Shown here: one piece after another, positions 43,981-54,093 of the stretch | Numbering within the stretch: the first letter of the stretch is position 1 | How the letters are laid out: each line of letters opens with the position of its first letter | From: Parafrankia elaeagni | Lineage (GTDB): Bacteria > Actinomycetota > Actinomycetes > Frankiales > Frankiaceae | Assembly: GCF_000374165.1 (NCBI RefSeq) | Contig: NZ_KB893724.1 | Span: forward strand, 1 to 64,000 | Reading direction: 5' to 3' | Length of the DNA stretch: 64,000 nucleotides | Notes under the pieces: model-generated | What the model saw: only the letters and a program-made list of their open reading frames with translations | Databases searched by the model: none | What the model was told of the DNA's origin: nothing | Translations under genes and position numbers: made by a program

Positions 43981-44132
43981 CACACTCCTCCGAGACTCGC
44001 TCACCGGGCACACCTTCTCACTCCCCCAGCATCAAACTACGTCCGATGCCAGTCAGGCATGCCAACAATCCGGCAACCGCGCCTGCCACCCGGGAGCGCG
44101 AACGCCGCCGGCCGAGGCCGGCGGGAGTGGAC

Positions 44133-44615
44133 TCAGAGGCGAGCGACCAGGGCCGTCGCCACCGCGGCCAGCCCCTCACCCCGCCCGGTCAGGCCGAGGC
44201 CGTCCGTGGTCGTCGCGGACAGGTTGACCGGGGCGCCCAGAGCCGACGACATCGCCTCCTGCGCCTCGAGCCGCCTGGCGGCCATCCGGGGGCGGTTGCC
44301 CACCACCTGGACAGCGACGTTGCCGATCAGCCAGCCGCCCTCCGCGAGCAGCCGGGCCGTCTCGCCCAGCAGTGCGGCGCCGGAGGCACCGGACCACTCC
44401 GGGCGGCCCGTGCCGAACACCGCGCCGAGGTCGCCGATGCCGGCGGCGGTGAGCAGCGCGTCGCAGGCCGCGTGTGCGGCCACGTCACCGTCGGAGTGCC
44501 CGGCCAGGCCGGTCTCGCCCGGCCACTGCAGGCAGGCGACCCAGCAGTCGCGCCCTGTCTCGAAGGGGTGGACGTCCACCCCTGTGCCCACACGGGGCAG
44601 CCGCGGCGCGGTCAT
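44133..44615 (-). CDS. ispF: 2-C-methyl-D-erythritol 2,4-cyclodiphosphate synthase
   Basis: 160 aa. Motifs: [15 protein letters not shown] with the zinc Asp and His, [32 protein letters not shown] with the second zinc His, and the C-terminal [21 protein letters not shown]. It makes MEcPP in the non-mevalonate isoprenoid route, using the product made by IspD and IspE. The ATG overlaps the ispD stop by 4 bases (ATGA), so the two are co-translated. Confidence 0.97.
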   Translation of the reverse strand: MTAPRLPRVGTGVDVHPFETGRDCWVACLQWPGETGLAGHSDGDVAAHAACDALLTAAGIGDLGAVFGTGRPEWSGASGAALLGETARLLAEGGWLIGNVAVQVVGNRPRMAARRLEAQEAMSSALGAPVNLSATTTDGLGLTGRGEGLAAVATALVARL

Positions 44616-45304
44616 CGCTGGCCGTCCCGGGCCAGCGAGTCGGCCAGCAGCGCCTCCGCGAGGACCAGATCGACCGGCCGGGTCACCTTGAACGCCTCCT
44701 CCGCGCCGGGAATCGTCGTCACCGGCACCCCGAGCGCCTCGACGAGGCCCGCGTCGTCGGTGACGGGCAGGTCGCGGTTCGCGTAGGCGGTGCGCAGAAT
44801 GTCCCGCCGGAAGCCCTGCGGGGTCTGCACCGCGCGCAGCATGTCCCGGCGCGGGGTCCGCACCACCCGGCCGTCCGCGTCGATCTCCTTGACGGTGTCG
44901 GTCACGGGCAACACGGGGATCACCGCCGGATGACCGGCGAGCACCGCCGTCGCGACCGCGTCCACCAGCGTGGCCGGCGTGAGCGGCCGGGCCGCGTCAT
45001 GTACGAGGACGACCCCGATGTCATCGTCCAGGGCGTCCAGCGCGGTACGCACCGAATCCACCCGCTCCCCGCCGCCCGGCACCACGCACACGCCGGGGCC
45101 GAGGATCTGCCCGACGACATCCACCAGCGTGGGTGGCGCCGCGACAACGACCTGGGTGACGTGCGTGGACGCCAGAAGGGTCTCCACCGCCCGCAGCAGC
45201 ATCGGACGGCCGGCGAGCGGCCGCAGTGCCTTGGGCGTGCCGCCACCGAGGCGCTCGCCCCGGCCGGCTGCCGGCACGACCGCCCCCACTCGGGTGCTCA
45301 CCAC
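44612..45304 (-). CDS. ispD: 2-C-methyl-D-erythritol 4-phosphate cytidylyltransferase
   Basis: 230 aa from GTG 45304 (GTG 45301 also possible). [31 protein letters not shown] is the nucleotide-binding start; [17 protein letters not shown] and [27 protein letters not shown] are the family motifs. It couples CTP to MEP in the cytoplasm. It lies downstream of carD on the same strand, as in Mycobacterium. Confidence 0.97.
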   Translation of the reverse strand: MVSTRVGAVVPAAGRGERLGGGTPKALRPLAGRPMLLRAVETLLASTHVTQVVVAAPPTLVDVVGQILGPGVCVVPGGGERVDSVRTALDALDDDIGVVLVHDAARPLTPATLVDAVATAVLAGHPAVIPVLPVTDTVKEIDADGRVVRTPRRDMLRAVQTPQGFRRDILRTAYANRDLPVTDDAGLVEALGVPVTTIPGAEEAFKVTRPVDLVLAEALLADSLARDGQR

Positions 45305-45507
45305 CTACGGCCTCCGCGGCGTCCGCCTGTCGCGACCCGGTTGATCCGGGCAGGCGAGAGGCCCCCTTTCGGGGGCGCTCCCACAGGTACGGAAATCTGC
45401 CGCAACCACGATTCGGTCGGGAACATCAAGCCTTCCGCTGACGTCGAGCGGCGTGTGCAAAGCCGCCCTGGTGTTGCCGACCGTGCAGGTCCGAGGTGGC
45501 GCCGGTA

Positions 45508-45990
45508 TCAGCCGGCGAGGACCTCGTCGAGCATCGCTTCGGCCTTGTCCTCATTGGTTCCCTCAGCGAGCGCGAGTTCACTGACAAGAATCTGCCGCGC
45601 CTTGCTGAGCATGCGCTTCTCACCTGCGGAAAGACCGCGCTCGCGATCACGCCGCCAGAGATCGCGAACCACCTCGGCGACCTTGTTCACGTCGCCGGAG
45701 GCGAGCTTCTCCAGGTTGGCCTTGTAACGCCGTGACCAGTTGGTCGGCTCCTCCGTGTGCGGGGCGCGCAGCACCTCGAACACACGCTCCAGGCCGTCCT
45801 GGCCGACAACGTCACGCACGCCCACCATGCCGACGTTGTCGGCTGGAACACGGACAGTGAGATCGCCCTGAGCGACCTTCAGCACGAGATAAAGTTTCTC
45901 TTCACCCTTGATGACGCGCGTTTCAATCGCATCAATCAGAGCAGCACCATGATGCGGGTAAACAACGGTCTCGCCGACTTGGAACGCCAT
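45508..45990 (-). CDS. carD: CarD-family RNA-polymerase-binding transcription regulator
   Basis: 160 aa from ATG 45990. The N-terminal Tudor-like RNA polymerase interaction domain reads [37 protein letters not shown]; the helical C-terminal DNA-binding domain contains the conserved Trp in [16 protein letters not shown] and [22 protein letters not shown]. CarD stabilises the open promoter complex and controls rRNA genes in actinobacteria; it is normally essential. Confidence 0.97.
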   Translation of the reverse strand: MAFQVGETVVYPHHGAALIDAIETRVIKGEEKLYLVLKVAQGDLTVRVPADNVGMVGVRDVVGQDGLERVFEVLRAPHTEEPTNWSRRYKANLEKLASGDVNKVAEVVRDLWRRDRERGLSAGEKRMLSKARQILVSELALAEGTNEDKAEAMLDEVLAG

Positions 45991-47157
45991 GTGTCACGTG
46001 CCCCTTCCGCCTCTACCAGCGTAACACGCACGCATCGCCGCAGGTCAGACGCGCACTCCCGGCCGGCGGGGGAAGAGCGCCGCCGTCGTGTTCCGGCCAC
46101 CCTCCGGGACGGACGGCTGCTGCATGCGACCGGGTCGGTGCGCAGGCCGACCGGATCCGTGCAGGTCGGGGCCTATCAAGAGGCGGATCGACCCGGCTGG
46201 CGAAACAGATGGCGATGCGGCGGAAGTTGTCCGGTTGTTGGTATCAAGGGCGTCGCGACACTACCGCTCCGGCCACGCGTCCCCCCGCCGACCCGCCGGA
46301 TGTCCCCCCGGCACCGGCCGCGCCGGCCGGGCGTGTCGCACCGCCGCCCCCAAAGGTCTGGCACCCCACCCGTTGGTTCCGGGCACGGTCCGGCCCCGTC
46401 CGACAGGTGCACCGGCGCCCCGCGCGGACGCCGGCGGACCGCCCGGCCGCCCGCCGATGATCATCGGCCCGAGGTGGCCAACGGCCCGCGATCCCCGTGT
46501 ACTGCGGCCTTTTCCGGCCGGACCGGCGGGGACCAGGCGGCCTCCCCCGCGCGTGCCAGGCCCGGGCGGGCCCCCCTTTCCGCGGCTCCACCTTGGCCGG
46601 AGCGGACGGGTCCCGAGCGGCGGCGCACACCGTGGACATCCGCGTCCTGTTGCGCGAGCCAGGGCCGAAACGCCATGCTCTCGATCGCTCGCCCCCGACC
46701 CCCGCCGGCACCCTTCCGCCCGCTCCACCTGCCGGCCGGCTCCAGGGGGGCCTGGTCAGACCGGCACCGGCGGCCGCCACCGGCCCGGGCCCGGCCCGGC
46801 CGGACGGCGGCGTTCCTGCCGCGGCGCCCCGCCCGGGCCCGCGGACGGTTTCGTCTGGGCCGTTCGGGCGGCGCCGAGCCGTCCGAACGGTCCAGATGTC
46901 GAGCCCGACACGTACCAGACGCACATTGAGGGCCGGGATGGCTAGTGTTAGCCCCGCACCCGCGGCCCGACCTGGGTCTCGCGGGTGACCGGGTGCGCTC
47001 CCGGTGTGCCATGGACGATCCACCGGCTGGACTCTCCACGGCCCGCGGGGGAGCACGCCGGCCGCTGCGGATTCCCGCAACGGCCACCTGACCGGTCACG
47101 ACCGTTCGGCACCGGCGCCAGCCGCGCCGGTCCCTGCGCAGGAGGAGCCACCGAGCC
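45991..47157. other. Divergent gap between carD and the lpqE-like gene
   Basis: 1167 bases, extremely GC-rich. I see no gene; long frames here have no ribosome sites or family resemblance. Promoters of both genes should lie at its ends. The length is large for this neighbourhood. Confidence 0.5.
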
Positions 47158-47943
47158 GTGAGCCGCCGTCTGGGTGCTCGTTCCGCGACGTCCACCACCA
47201 TGGGGACGCCGCCCGTCGACGCCACCGATACCGATGGCCCCAGCCACGCACCGCGAGCCGGGGTCGGCGCACCCGCCGCCCGCCGCAGCGGCACGCGCAG
47301 GCGGGCCGCCATCGCCGCGTCGTCCGTCGCCGCGGCCATTGTCACCGCCACTCTCAGCGGCTGCGCGTCCGGGACGGACGCGGTCACCAACTCCGCCCGC
47401 ACGACAACCAACTCGGTGAGCGGATCCGTCGGCTCCGTCACCCTGCGGAACGTCTACGTCGCCGGGCCCGCGGACGAGGGCGGCACCGCCCAGATCATCT
47501 CCGCGGTGTTCAACGGGGGCGCCGAGGAGGACAGTCTCATCACCGTGTCCTCGCCGGCCGCGAGTGGCGGGCAGGCACCGTCACCGTCGATCATTCGTCC
47601 CGGCGGCGGCAACATCTACATCGCCAACGGCTCGGCCCCGACACTGACCGGCCTCACCGAGGACCTGATGGTCGGCGCCGAGATCCCGGTGACGTTCACC
47701 TTCGCCAAGTCCGGCAGCGTCACGCTCGACGTACCGATCGAGCCGCCCGCTCCCGGCGCCTCGGCGGCCGCGACAGCGAGCACGACCCTGCCCGCCACGG
47801 AGCCGGCGACGACGTCACCGGCCACCGCCGGCGCCCCGCCCGAGGCCGGCGCCGGGACACCTGGAGCCGGTGGGACCGCACCCGCGCCCACGGCACCCGC
47901 GGAGACCGCACCCGCGGCCACGGCGCCCGTGCCCACCTCCTGA
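47158..47943 (+). CDS. LpqE-like lipoprotein
   Basis: 261 aa from GTG 47158 with AGGAGGAG upstream. A long basic N-region leads to a lipid-type signal peptide (AAIAASSVAAAIVTATLSGC, lipobox LSGC). The mature part VTLRNVYVAGPADEGGTAQIISAVFNGGAEEDSLITVSSPAA, then VGAEIPVTFTFAKSGSVTLDVPI, is a PCuAC/LpqE-like beta-sandwich. The tail of 65 residues is Ala/Pro/Thr-rich. In Mycobacterium lpqE lies between carD and radA, exactly as here. Copper binding is known for some relatives, but Met/His ligands are not evident. Confidence 0.85.
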   Translation: MSRRLGARSATSTTMGTPPVDATDTDGPSHAPRAGVGAPAARRSGTRRRAAIAASSVAAAIVTATLSGCASGTDAVTNSARTTTNSVSGSVGSVTLRNVYVAGPADEGGTAQIISAVFNGGAEEDSLITVSSPAASGGQAPSPSIIRPGGGNIYIANGSAPTLTGLTEDLMVGAEIPVTFTFAKSGSVTLDVPIEPPAPGASAAATASTTLPATEPATTSPATAGAPPEAGAGTPGAGGTAPAPTAPAETAPAATAPVPTS

Positions 47944-48072
47944 CCGGGGGCTTCCTGACCCCGCGGCGCCGAGGGCGCAGGCCCGCCTCGCCCGAGCAGG
48001 CCGCGGGCCCTGACTGGACGGCGCGCAGCCGCCGGGCCCGAACTGTCGGACCCGGCGGCTACCGTGGCCGTC

Positions 48073-49557
48073 ATGTCCTCTGTTGGCCCTGCGGGGCGGT
48101 CGGCCGGTGGCCTGGGGCGGGCTCCGTCCCGCGGCGCGAGCTCCCGCAACCCCGCCGGAGGCTTCCGCTGCTCCGCCTGTGAGACGGAGACCGTCCGCTG
48201 GGCCGGGCGGTGCCCACGCTGCCAGGCCTGGGGCACGCTCGAGGCACAGGCGCCGTCCACCCGCCGCCCCGGCGCTCTGAGCGGTGGGCTGGGCGGCGGC
48301 GGGCTGGGCGGCGGAGCGCGGCTCGGGGCCGCCGCGCCGGTGACCGCGCCGGCGACTCCCGTCACCGCGGTCGACACCACGGCCACCCGCATGCGTCCCA
48401 CCGGCATCGGTGAGCTCGACCGGGTCCTCGGCGGCGGGCTGGTGCCGGGCGCGGTGATCCTGCTGGCCGGCGAGCCGGGGGTCGGCAAGTCCACACTCCT
48501 CCTGGAGGTGGCCGCGCGCAGCGCCTCCGGCGGCTCCCGGGCCCTCGTCGTGACCGGCGAGGAGTCCGCGGCCCAGGTGCGCCTGCGCGCCGGTCGCATC
48601 GGGGCGTTGCACCCCGACCTCTGGCTGGCCGCCGAGACCGACCTCGGCGCCGTGCTCACGCACGTCGAGGAGGTCCGTCCGGAGCTTCTCGTCGTCGACT
48701 CGGTGCAGACGATCTCCTCGTCGGGCTCCGAGGGCTCCGCCGGCGGCGTCACGCAGGTGCGCGAGGTGACCGGGGCACTGATCCGCACGGCCAAGGCGCT
48801 GGGCCTGGCGACCGTGCTGGTCGGCCATGTCACCAAGGAGGGCACGGTGGCCGGCCCGCGGCTGCTCGAGCACCTCGTGGACGTCGTCCTGCACTTCGAG
48901 GGTGAGCGGCACTCCACGCTGCGGCTGGTGCGCGCGGGCAAGAACCGGTATGGCCCGGCCGACGAGGTGGGCTGCTTCGAGATGCACGACTCGGGCATCC
49001 GCGAGGTCGCCGACCCCAGCGGGCTGTTCCTCTCCCGGTCCGGCGGTGCGGGCCCGGCGACCGTGGCCGGCACCTGTGTGACGGTGACGGTCGAGGGCCG
49101 CCGGCCCCTGGTCGCCGAGGTCCAGGCCCTGGTCGCCGAAGCGTCCGCGCAGGTCCCCCGCCGGGCCGTCTCCGGGCTCGACGCGGCCCGGGTCGCGATG
49201 ATCCTCGCTGTCGTGGAGCGGCGGGCCCGGGTCCGCTTCGGCCGGGCCGATGTCTACACCGCGACCGTGGGCGGGGTTCGGCTCGCCGAGCCCGCCGCCG
49301 ATCTGGCCGTGGCGCTGGCCACGGTGAGCGCCGCGCGGGACCATCCCCTCCCCGGCGACCTGGTCGCGATCGGCGAGGTCGGCCTGGCCGGCGAGGTGCG
49401 GTCGGTGGGGGCGGTGCGGCAGCGCCTCGCCGCGGCGGCCCGGCTGGGCTTCCGGCGCGCGCTCGTCCCCACCGGCTCCGGTGAGGCTCCGGAGGGCCTT
49501 GTGGTCCAGGAAGTGCCCGATCTTATCGCGGCCATTGCGCACATGTACGACGAATGA
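48073..49557 (+). CDS. radA: DNA repair protein RadA
   Basis: 494 aa from ATG 48073 (GTG 48064 also in frame). The zinc finger is CSACETETVRWAGRCPRCQAWG; Walker A is GEPGVGKST; the RadA motif is KNRYGPADEVG; Walker B is LLVVDSVQTI; and the C-terminal Lon-like domain has DLAVALATVSAARDHPLPGDLVAIGEVGLAGEVRSV. RadA is a hexameric helicase that drives branch migration in recombination. The next gene disA is a common neighbour. Confidence 0.97.
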   Translation: MSSVGPAGRSAGGLGRAPSRGASSRNPAGGFRCSACETETVRWAGRCPRCQAWGTLEAQAPSTRRPGALSGGLGGGGLGGGARLGAAAPVTAPATPVTAVDTTATRMRPTGIGELDRVLGGGLVPGAVILLAGEPGVGKSTLLLEVAARSASGGSRALVVTGEESAAQVRLRAGRIGALHPDLWLAAETDLGAVLTHVEEVRPELLVVDSVQTISSSGSEGSAGGVTQVREVTGALIRTAKALGLATVLVGHVTKEGTVAGPRLLEHLVDVVLHFEGERHSTLRLVRAGKNRYGPADEVGCFEMHDSGIREVADPSGLFLSRSGGAGPATVAGTCVTVTVEGRRPLVAEVQALVAEASAQVPRRAVSGLDAARVAMILAVVERRARVRFGRADVYTATVGGVRLAEPAADLAVALATVSAARDHPLPGDLVAIGEVGLAGEVRSVGAVRQRLAAAARLGFRRALVPTGSGEAPEGLVVQEVPDLIAAIAHMYDE

Positions 49558-49703
49558 ACATGCTTTGGCGATTGCCGGATATGGTGAGATGGCGCTGAGC
49601 CTGCGCTCATCCGCACGGGGCCTACCGATACCATCAGGGCGACAGGCACGACACGACGGGGGCGTTCGACGCACAGGACGTCGGAGAACAACGAGGGAGC
49701 CTG

Positions 49704-50783
49704 ATGGCAGGACCACCCGGGGATGACATCTTCCGGGCGACACTCGCCGCGGTCGCGCCCGGAACTCCGTTCCGTGATGGTCTCGAGCGCATCCTGCGTG
49801 GTCACACCGGAGCCCTGATCGTGCTGGGCCACGACAAGGTCGTGGAAGGTCTGTGCACCGGCGGGTTCGAGTTCGACGTCGAGTTCTCCGCCACCCGCCT
49901 GCGCGAGCTGGCGAAGATGGACGGCGCGATCGTGCTCTCCTCCGACCTCACCCGCATCGTCCGGGCAGCGGTGCATCTGGTCCCCGATCCGACCGTCCCG
50001 ACCGAGGAGTCCGGCACCCGGCACCGCACCGCGGAGCGGGTCGCCAAGCAGACCGGCTTCCCGGTGATCTCCGTCAGCCAGTCGATGCACATCATCGCCC
50101 TGTACGTCGCCGGGCGGCGCTACGTCCTCGACGGGGCGGCGGCCATCCTGTCCCGCGCCAACCAGGCGCTGGCGACGCTCGAACGGTACAAGCTGCGGCT
50201 CGACGAGGTCGCCGGCACGCTGTCCGCGCTGGAGATCGAGGATCTCGTCACCGTCCGCGACGCCATCTCGGTCAGTCAGCGCCTCGAGATGGTCCGGCGG
50301 ATCGCGGACGAGATCGAGAGCTACGTGGTCGAGCTGGGCACCGACGGCCGCCTGCTGTCCCTGCAGCTCGAGGAGCTGATGGCCGGGGTCGAGACGGAGC
50401 GGGAGCTCACCGTCCGCGACTACCTGCCGGTCGGAGCCCGGGCCGGGAACGCCACGCAGGTCCTCACGGAGCTCTCCGCGATGTCCCCGACCGACCTGCT
50501 CGACCTCACCGTGATCGCCCGGGTGATCGGCTTCTCCGGCGGGGCGGACATCCTCGACCGCCAGATCAGCCCGCGGGGCTACCGGATGCTGGCCAAGGTG
50601 CCGCGCCTGCCCCGGATGGTCGTCGACCGCCTCGTCGACCACTTCGGAACGCTGCAGAAGCTGCTCGCGGCCGGTGTCGACGACCTGCAGGCCGTCGAGG
50701 GCGTCGGGGAGGGCCGGGCACGGGCCGTCCGCGAAGGCCTCTCCCGGCTCGCCGAGTCCAGCATCCTCGAGCGCTACGTCTAG
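49704..50783 (+). CDS. disA: Diadenylate cyclase DisA (DNA integrity scanning)
   Basis: 359 aa from ATG 49704. The DAC domain (1-150) has DGA at 73-75 and RHR at 106-108, the two ATP-binding motifs; a helical linker follows, then the C-terminal helix-hairpin-helix DNA-binding domain ([30 protein letters not shown]). It makes c-di-AMP from two ATP and slows on branched DNA; RadA is known to restrain it. No known c-di-AMP riboswitch is seen in this window. Confidence 0.97.
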   Translation: MAGPPGDDIFRATLAAVAPGTPFRDGLERILRGHTGALIVLGHDKVVEGLCTGGFEFDVEFSATRLRELAKMDGAIVLSSDLTRIVRAAVHLVPDPTVPTEESGTRHRTAERVAKQTGFPVISVSQSMHIIALYVAGRRYVLDGAAAILSRANQALATLERYKLRLDEVAGTLSALEIEDLVTVRDAISVSQRLEMVRRIADEIESYVVELGTDGRLLSLQLEELMAGVETERELTVRDYLPVGARAGNATQVLTELSAMSPTDLLDLTVIARVIGFSGGADILDRQISPRGYRMLAKVPRLPRMVVDRLVDHFGTLQKLLAAGVDDLQAVEGVGEGRARAVREGLSRLAESSILERYV

Positions 50784-51052
50784 CGTCTGGCGGCGGTCAC
50801 CGCGCCAGTGCCGTACGGCAGGTTTCGGGTTCGCCCGGCGCCGATACCGGGCGCGCCGGGAAAGATATCAGCACCAATAACGGCACCATTGTTCTTCGAA
50901 CGGGAGAATGCCTTTCTGCTCCGCGGCATTTCCGGTCCGCCGGGAATACGTCCTCGCCGCGATGCCGAACCGGGCTGCCGAACCCGGGCTGCCGAACCGG
51001 GTACCGAACGACAAACGGACCAGCGACCTGATCCGGGCACCCGGATGGCACG

Positions 51053-51982
51053 ATGGAGCCGATGACATCGACGACGACATCCGGGATCGAACCGGCCGGA
51101 ACGGCCGACCCGACGCCGGCACTCGCGGAGCGCGTACTGGGCTGGTTCGGGGCCCACGCCCGGGAGCTGCCGTGGCGGCGGCCGGAGACCGGCCCGTGGG
51201 GCGTTCTCGTCAGCGAGTTCATGCTCCAGCAGACCCCGGTGAACCGGGTCCTGCCGGTCTGGGAGCTCTGGCTGCGCCGCTGGCCCACCCCTGCGGATCT
51301 CGCCGCCGAGCCGTCCGGTGAGGCGGTACGGCAGTGGGGGCGGCTCGGCTACCCACGCCGGGCGCTGCGCCTGCACCAGGCCGCCGTCGCCATCGTGGAA
51401 CGGCACCGCGGGGCCGTTCCGGACGACCTGGACGACCTGCTGGCACTGCCCGGGGTCGGCAGCTACACCGCCCGGGCCGTCGCCGCGTTCGCCTTCCGCC
51501 AGCGCCACCCCGTGATCGACGTCAACGTCCGGCGTTTCGTCGCGCGGGCCGTCGAAGGCGTGGCCGAAGGGCCGGCCGCGGTGTCGCGGCGGGATCTGGA
51601 GCTCGTCGCCGGCCTGCTGCCGGCGGACGCGGAGACGGCGGCCCGGGCGAGCGCGGCGTTCATGGAGCTGGGCGCACTGGTCTGTGTGGCGCGCACGCCA
51701 CGCTGCCCGGCCTGCCCGGTCAGCGATCTCTGCGGGTGGGCGGCGGCCGGTAGCCCGCCTTCGAACGTCCCGGCCCGGCGCCCGCAGGCGTACGCCGGAA
51801 CCGACCGTCAGGTCCGCGGGCGGCTGCTCGGCGTGCTCCGCGACGCCACCGGCCCCGTCGAGCAGGCCGTTCTCGACCAGGTGTGGGACGAACCTGTCCA
51901 GCGGGCCCGCGCGCTCGCCGGGCTCGTCACGGACGGGCTGGTCACCCAGCTGGCACCCGGCGTCTACGCCCTCCCGGGCTGA
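51053..51982 (+). CDS. mutY: A/G-specific adenine glycosylase
   Basis: 309 aa from ATG 51053. HhH-GPD fold: SEFMLQQTPVNRVLPVWELWL, with catalytic Glu (SEFMLQQT), the hairpin LPGVGSYTARAVAAFAF with VIDVNVRRF and catalytic Asp, and the [4Fe-4S] cluster CVARTPRCPACPVSDLC. It removes adenine paired with 8-oxoguanine. The C-terminal Nudix-like domain of E. coli MutY is reduced to a short winged region, so this is a short form. The gap upstream has repeats of GCCGAACCGGGCT. Confidence 0.95.
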   Translation: MEPMTSTTTSGIEPAGTADPTPALAERVLGWFGAHARELPWRRPETGPWGVLVSEFMLQQTPVNRVLPVWELWLRRWPTPADLAAEPSGEAVRQWGRLGYPRRALRLHQAAVAIVERHRGAVPDDLDDLLALPGVGSYTARAVAAFAFRQRHPVIDVNVRRFVARAVEGVAEGPAAVSRRDLELVAGLLPADAETAARASAAFMELGALVCVARTPRCPACPVSDLCGWAAAGSPPSNVPARRPQAYAGTDRQVRGRLLGVLRDATGPVEQAVLDQVWDEPVQRARALAGLVTDGLVTQLAPGVYALPG

Positions 51983-52078
51983 GTGGTTCCTCCACCGGAC
52001 GGGGCGGCTCCCGCGGGCCGGCCCACCCTCACACCAGAGGCCAGAGGCCGGGCTTCCAGGTCAGGCCGGGCCTCCAGG

Positions 52079-53062
52079 TCAGGCCGGGTGCGGTGAGGGC
52101 GGTCGGAAGCGGTATCCGACGCCCCTGATGCTCTCGATGAAAGGCGGGCGGGTGGGAAGGAGTACCCGTGCCGTCACGATCGCCTTCGAAGAGCCAGGAG
52201 CCTGGGGCACCAGGGCGGCGGCTGCGCCGCCCGTGGGCGGGGCGGTCCCGGGCTCCTCCCCCATGGTGGTGGAGATCGAGTCGCCGAGGCGGCGCCGGAG
52301 GCGACGCACGTGTACCGCCAGCGTGTTCGGGTCGGTGTCCGGAGATCCCCAGACCTCGGTGAGCAGGGTCTCCCGGGTGACGACCCGGCCGGCGTTGCCG
52401 AGCAGCAGGTGGAGCAGCCGGAACTCCCGCGGCGGCATGTGCACGGCCCGACCGGAGACTGTGACCTCGTGCGCGTCGACGTCGAGCACGACCGGACCCA
52501 CCCGCAGCACCGCCGGCCCGGGTCTGGGTCTGACCAGTCCGGGCCCGGTGACTCCGGCCGGTTCGCCCTGCCCGCCCGGGGCACCGGCCATGGTCGCGCT
52601 CGCCCCGCCGGCGGCACCTGCGGCGCCGACCATGGCCAGCACCTCGTGCACGCGGTAGGGCTTGCCGACGCAGGCGCTGGCCCCCGCCTCCAGGGCGGCC
52701 GAGGCCTGCTCCCGGTCGTCCGCGCCGACCGCGAACAGGATCGGGGTACCGGTCCGCTCCGCCACCGAGCGGACGGTGCGGATCAGGGTGACCCCGTCCA
52801 CGATCGGCAGCCGTGCGCTGATCAGGATCACCGACGGATCGAGACGCCCGATCTCCAGGAGCGCCAGCGCCCCGTCCGTGACGACGCTGACCTCCATTCC
52901 CTGGTCCCGCAGCGCGGGCAGCAGCTCGTCGTCCGCCTCGTCGTCCGCGATGAGCAGCGGCCGCTGCCGACGGCCGCCACCCGCCGACGCGACCAGGTCG
53001 TCGCCCTGGTCACCGTCTGCTTCCCACCTCTCGGAACCGATCAACCGAACCGCCTTAGACAT
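52079..53062 (-). CDS. Atypical OmpR-type response regulator near pst genes
   Basis: 327 aa from ATG 53062 (ribosome site weak). The receiver domain (36-150) keeps the acidic pair ADDEAD and the Lys (VGKPYRV), but the phosphorylation site is Ser82 (ILISARLP instead of the usual LLDxxLP), so it cannot be phosphorylated in the usual way. The winged-helix domain has HMPPREFRLLHLLLGNAGRVVTRETLLTEVWG and VHVRRLRRRLGD, then an insertion of about 40 Gly/Pro/Ala-rich residues before IRGVGYRFR. This gene neighbours pstB with stops and starts in the same direction. It may regulate phosphate genes by another signal (inference). Confidence 0.88.
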   Translation of the reverse strand: MSKAVRLIGSERWEADGDQGDDLVASAGGGRRQRPLLIADDEADDELLPALRDQGMEVSVVTDGALALLEIGRLDPSVILISARLPIVDGVTLIRTVRSVAERTGTPILFAVGADDREQASAALEAGASACVGKPYRVHEVLAMVGAAGAAGGASATMAGAPGGQGEPAGVTGPGLVRPRPGPAVLRVGPVVLDVDAHEVTVSGRAVHMPPREFRLLHLLLGNAGRVVTRETLLTEVWGSPDTDPNTLAVHVRRLRRRLGDSISTTMGEEPGTAPPTGGAAAALVPQAPGSSKAIVTARVLLPTRPPFIESIRGVGYRFRPPSPHPA

Positions 53063-53275
53063 AGTCCGACCGACCAGGTGGAAAGCCTGGCCTCTCGGGC
53101 TGCTCAACGGCACAGCGTCCCCGATCCGCTGAACCCTGCTGCTGACAGCACGCTGGAAGGCAGACGCGCCGCAGGTAGAACGCGCCGGCCGATCCGACCT
53201 TCTCCGCACCGGCGGCCGGCGCAGGACATCCGGCACAGGACTTCCATCCGGCACAGGCCCTCCGGGCAGGTCCGC

Positions 53276-54055
53276 TCAGCCGAAACGGCCGGTGACGTAG
53301 TCGTTGGTGGCCGGCACCTTCGGGTTACTGAAGATGATGCTGGTCTCGTCGATTTCGATCAGCTTTCCGGGCTTTCCGGTGCCGGCGATGTTGAAGAAAC
53401 CGGTGCGGTCGCTGACCCGGGACGCCTGCTGCATGTTGTGGGTGACGATGACGATGGTGAACTCGGCCTTGAGCTTCTGCATCAGATCCTCGATGGCGAG
53501 GGTGGAGATCGGGTCCAGCGCCGAGCAGGGCTCGTCCATCAGCAGCACGGCGGGCTTGACCGCGATCGCCCGGGCGATACAGAGCCGCTGCTGCTGACCA
53601 CCGGAGAGGCTGGAGCCGGGCCGGTTGAGCCGGTCCTTGACCTCCTCCCACAGGTTGGCACCCCGCAGCGTCTCCTCGACCAGGCTGTCGAGGGCCGCCT
53701 TGCGCATGCGGCCACCGTTGAGCTTCACCCCGGCCACCACGTTGTCGTAGATGGACATGGTGGGGAACGGGTTGGGACGCTGGAACACCATGCCGACCTG
53801 CCGGCGCACGGCGACCGGGTCGACCCCGGTGCCGTAGAGGTCCTCCCCGTCGATGAGGACCTTGCCTGACACCCGCCCGCCGGGCACGACCTCGTGCATC
53901 CGGTTGAGCGAGCGGAGGAAGGTCGACTTGCCGCAGCCGGACGGGCCGATCAGCGCCGTCACGGTTCGTGGCTCGATTTCCATGTTGACCTGCTCTACGG
54001 CTTTGAAATCGCCGTAGAAGATGTCGAGGTCGGAGACCTGGATGCGCTTTGACAC
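53276..54055 (-). CDS. pstB: Phosphate ABC transporter ATP-binding protein PstB
   Basis: 259 aa from GTG 54055 with AAAGGG upstream. Walker [10 protein letters not shown], signature LSGGQQQRL, Walker B VLLMDEP and the His switch IVTHNMQQA are complete; [14 protein letters not shown] is typical of PstB. It powers high-affinity phosphate uptake with PstA and PstC. Last gene of the pst group in transcription order. Confidence 0.97.
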   Translation of the reverse strand: MSKRIQVSDLDIFYGDFKAVEQVNMEIEPRTVTALIGPSGCGKSTFLRSLNRMHEVVPGGRVSGKVLIDGEDLYGTGVDPVAVRRQVGMVFQRPNPFPTMSIYDNVVAGVKLNGGRMRKAALDSLVEETLRGANLWEEVKDRLNRPGSSLSGGQQQRLCIARAIAVKPAVLLMDEPCSALDPISTLAIEDLMQKLKAEFTIVIVTHNMQQASRVSDRTGFFNIAGTGKPGKLIEIDETSIIFSNPKVPATNDYVTGRFG

Positions 54056-54093
54056 CGCGGCGCCCTTTCCGTGTTCCGTGTGCAGCGGCTGGT

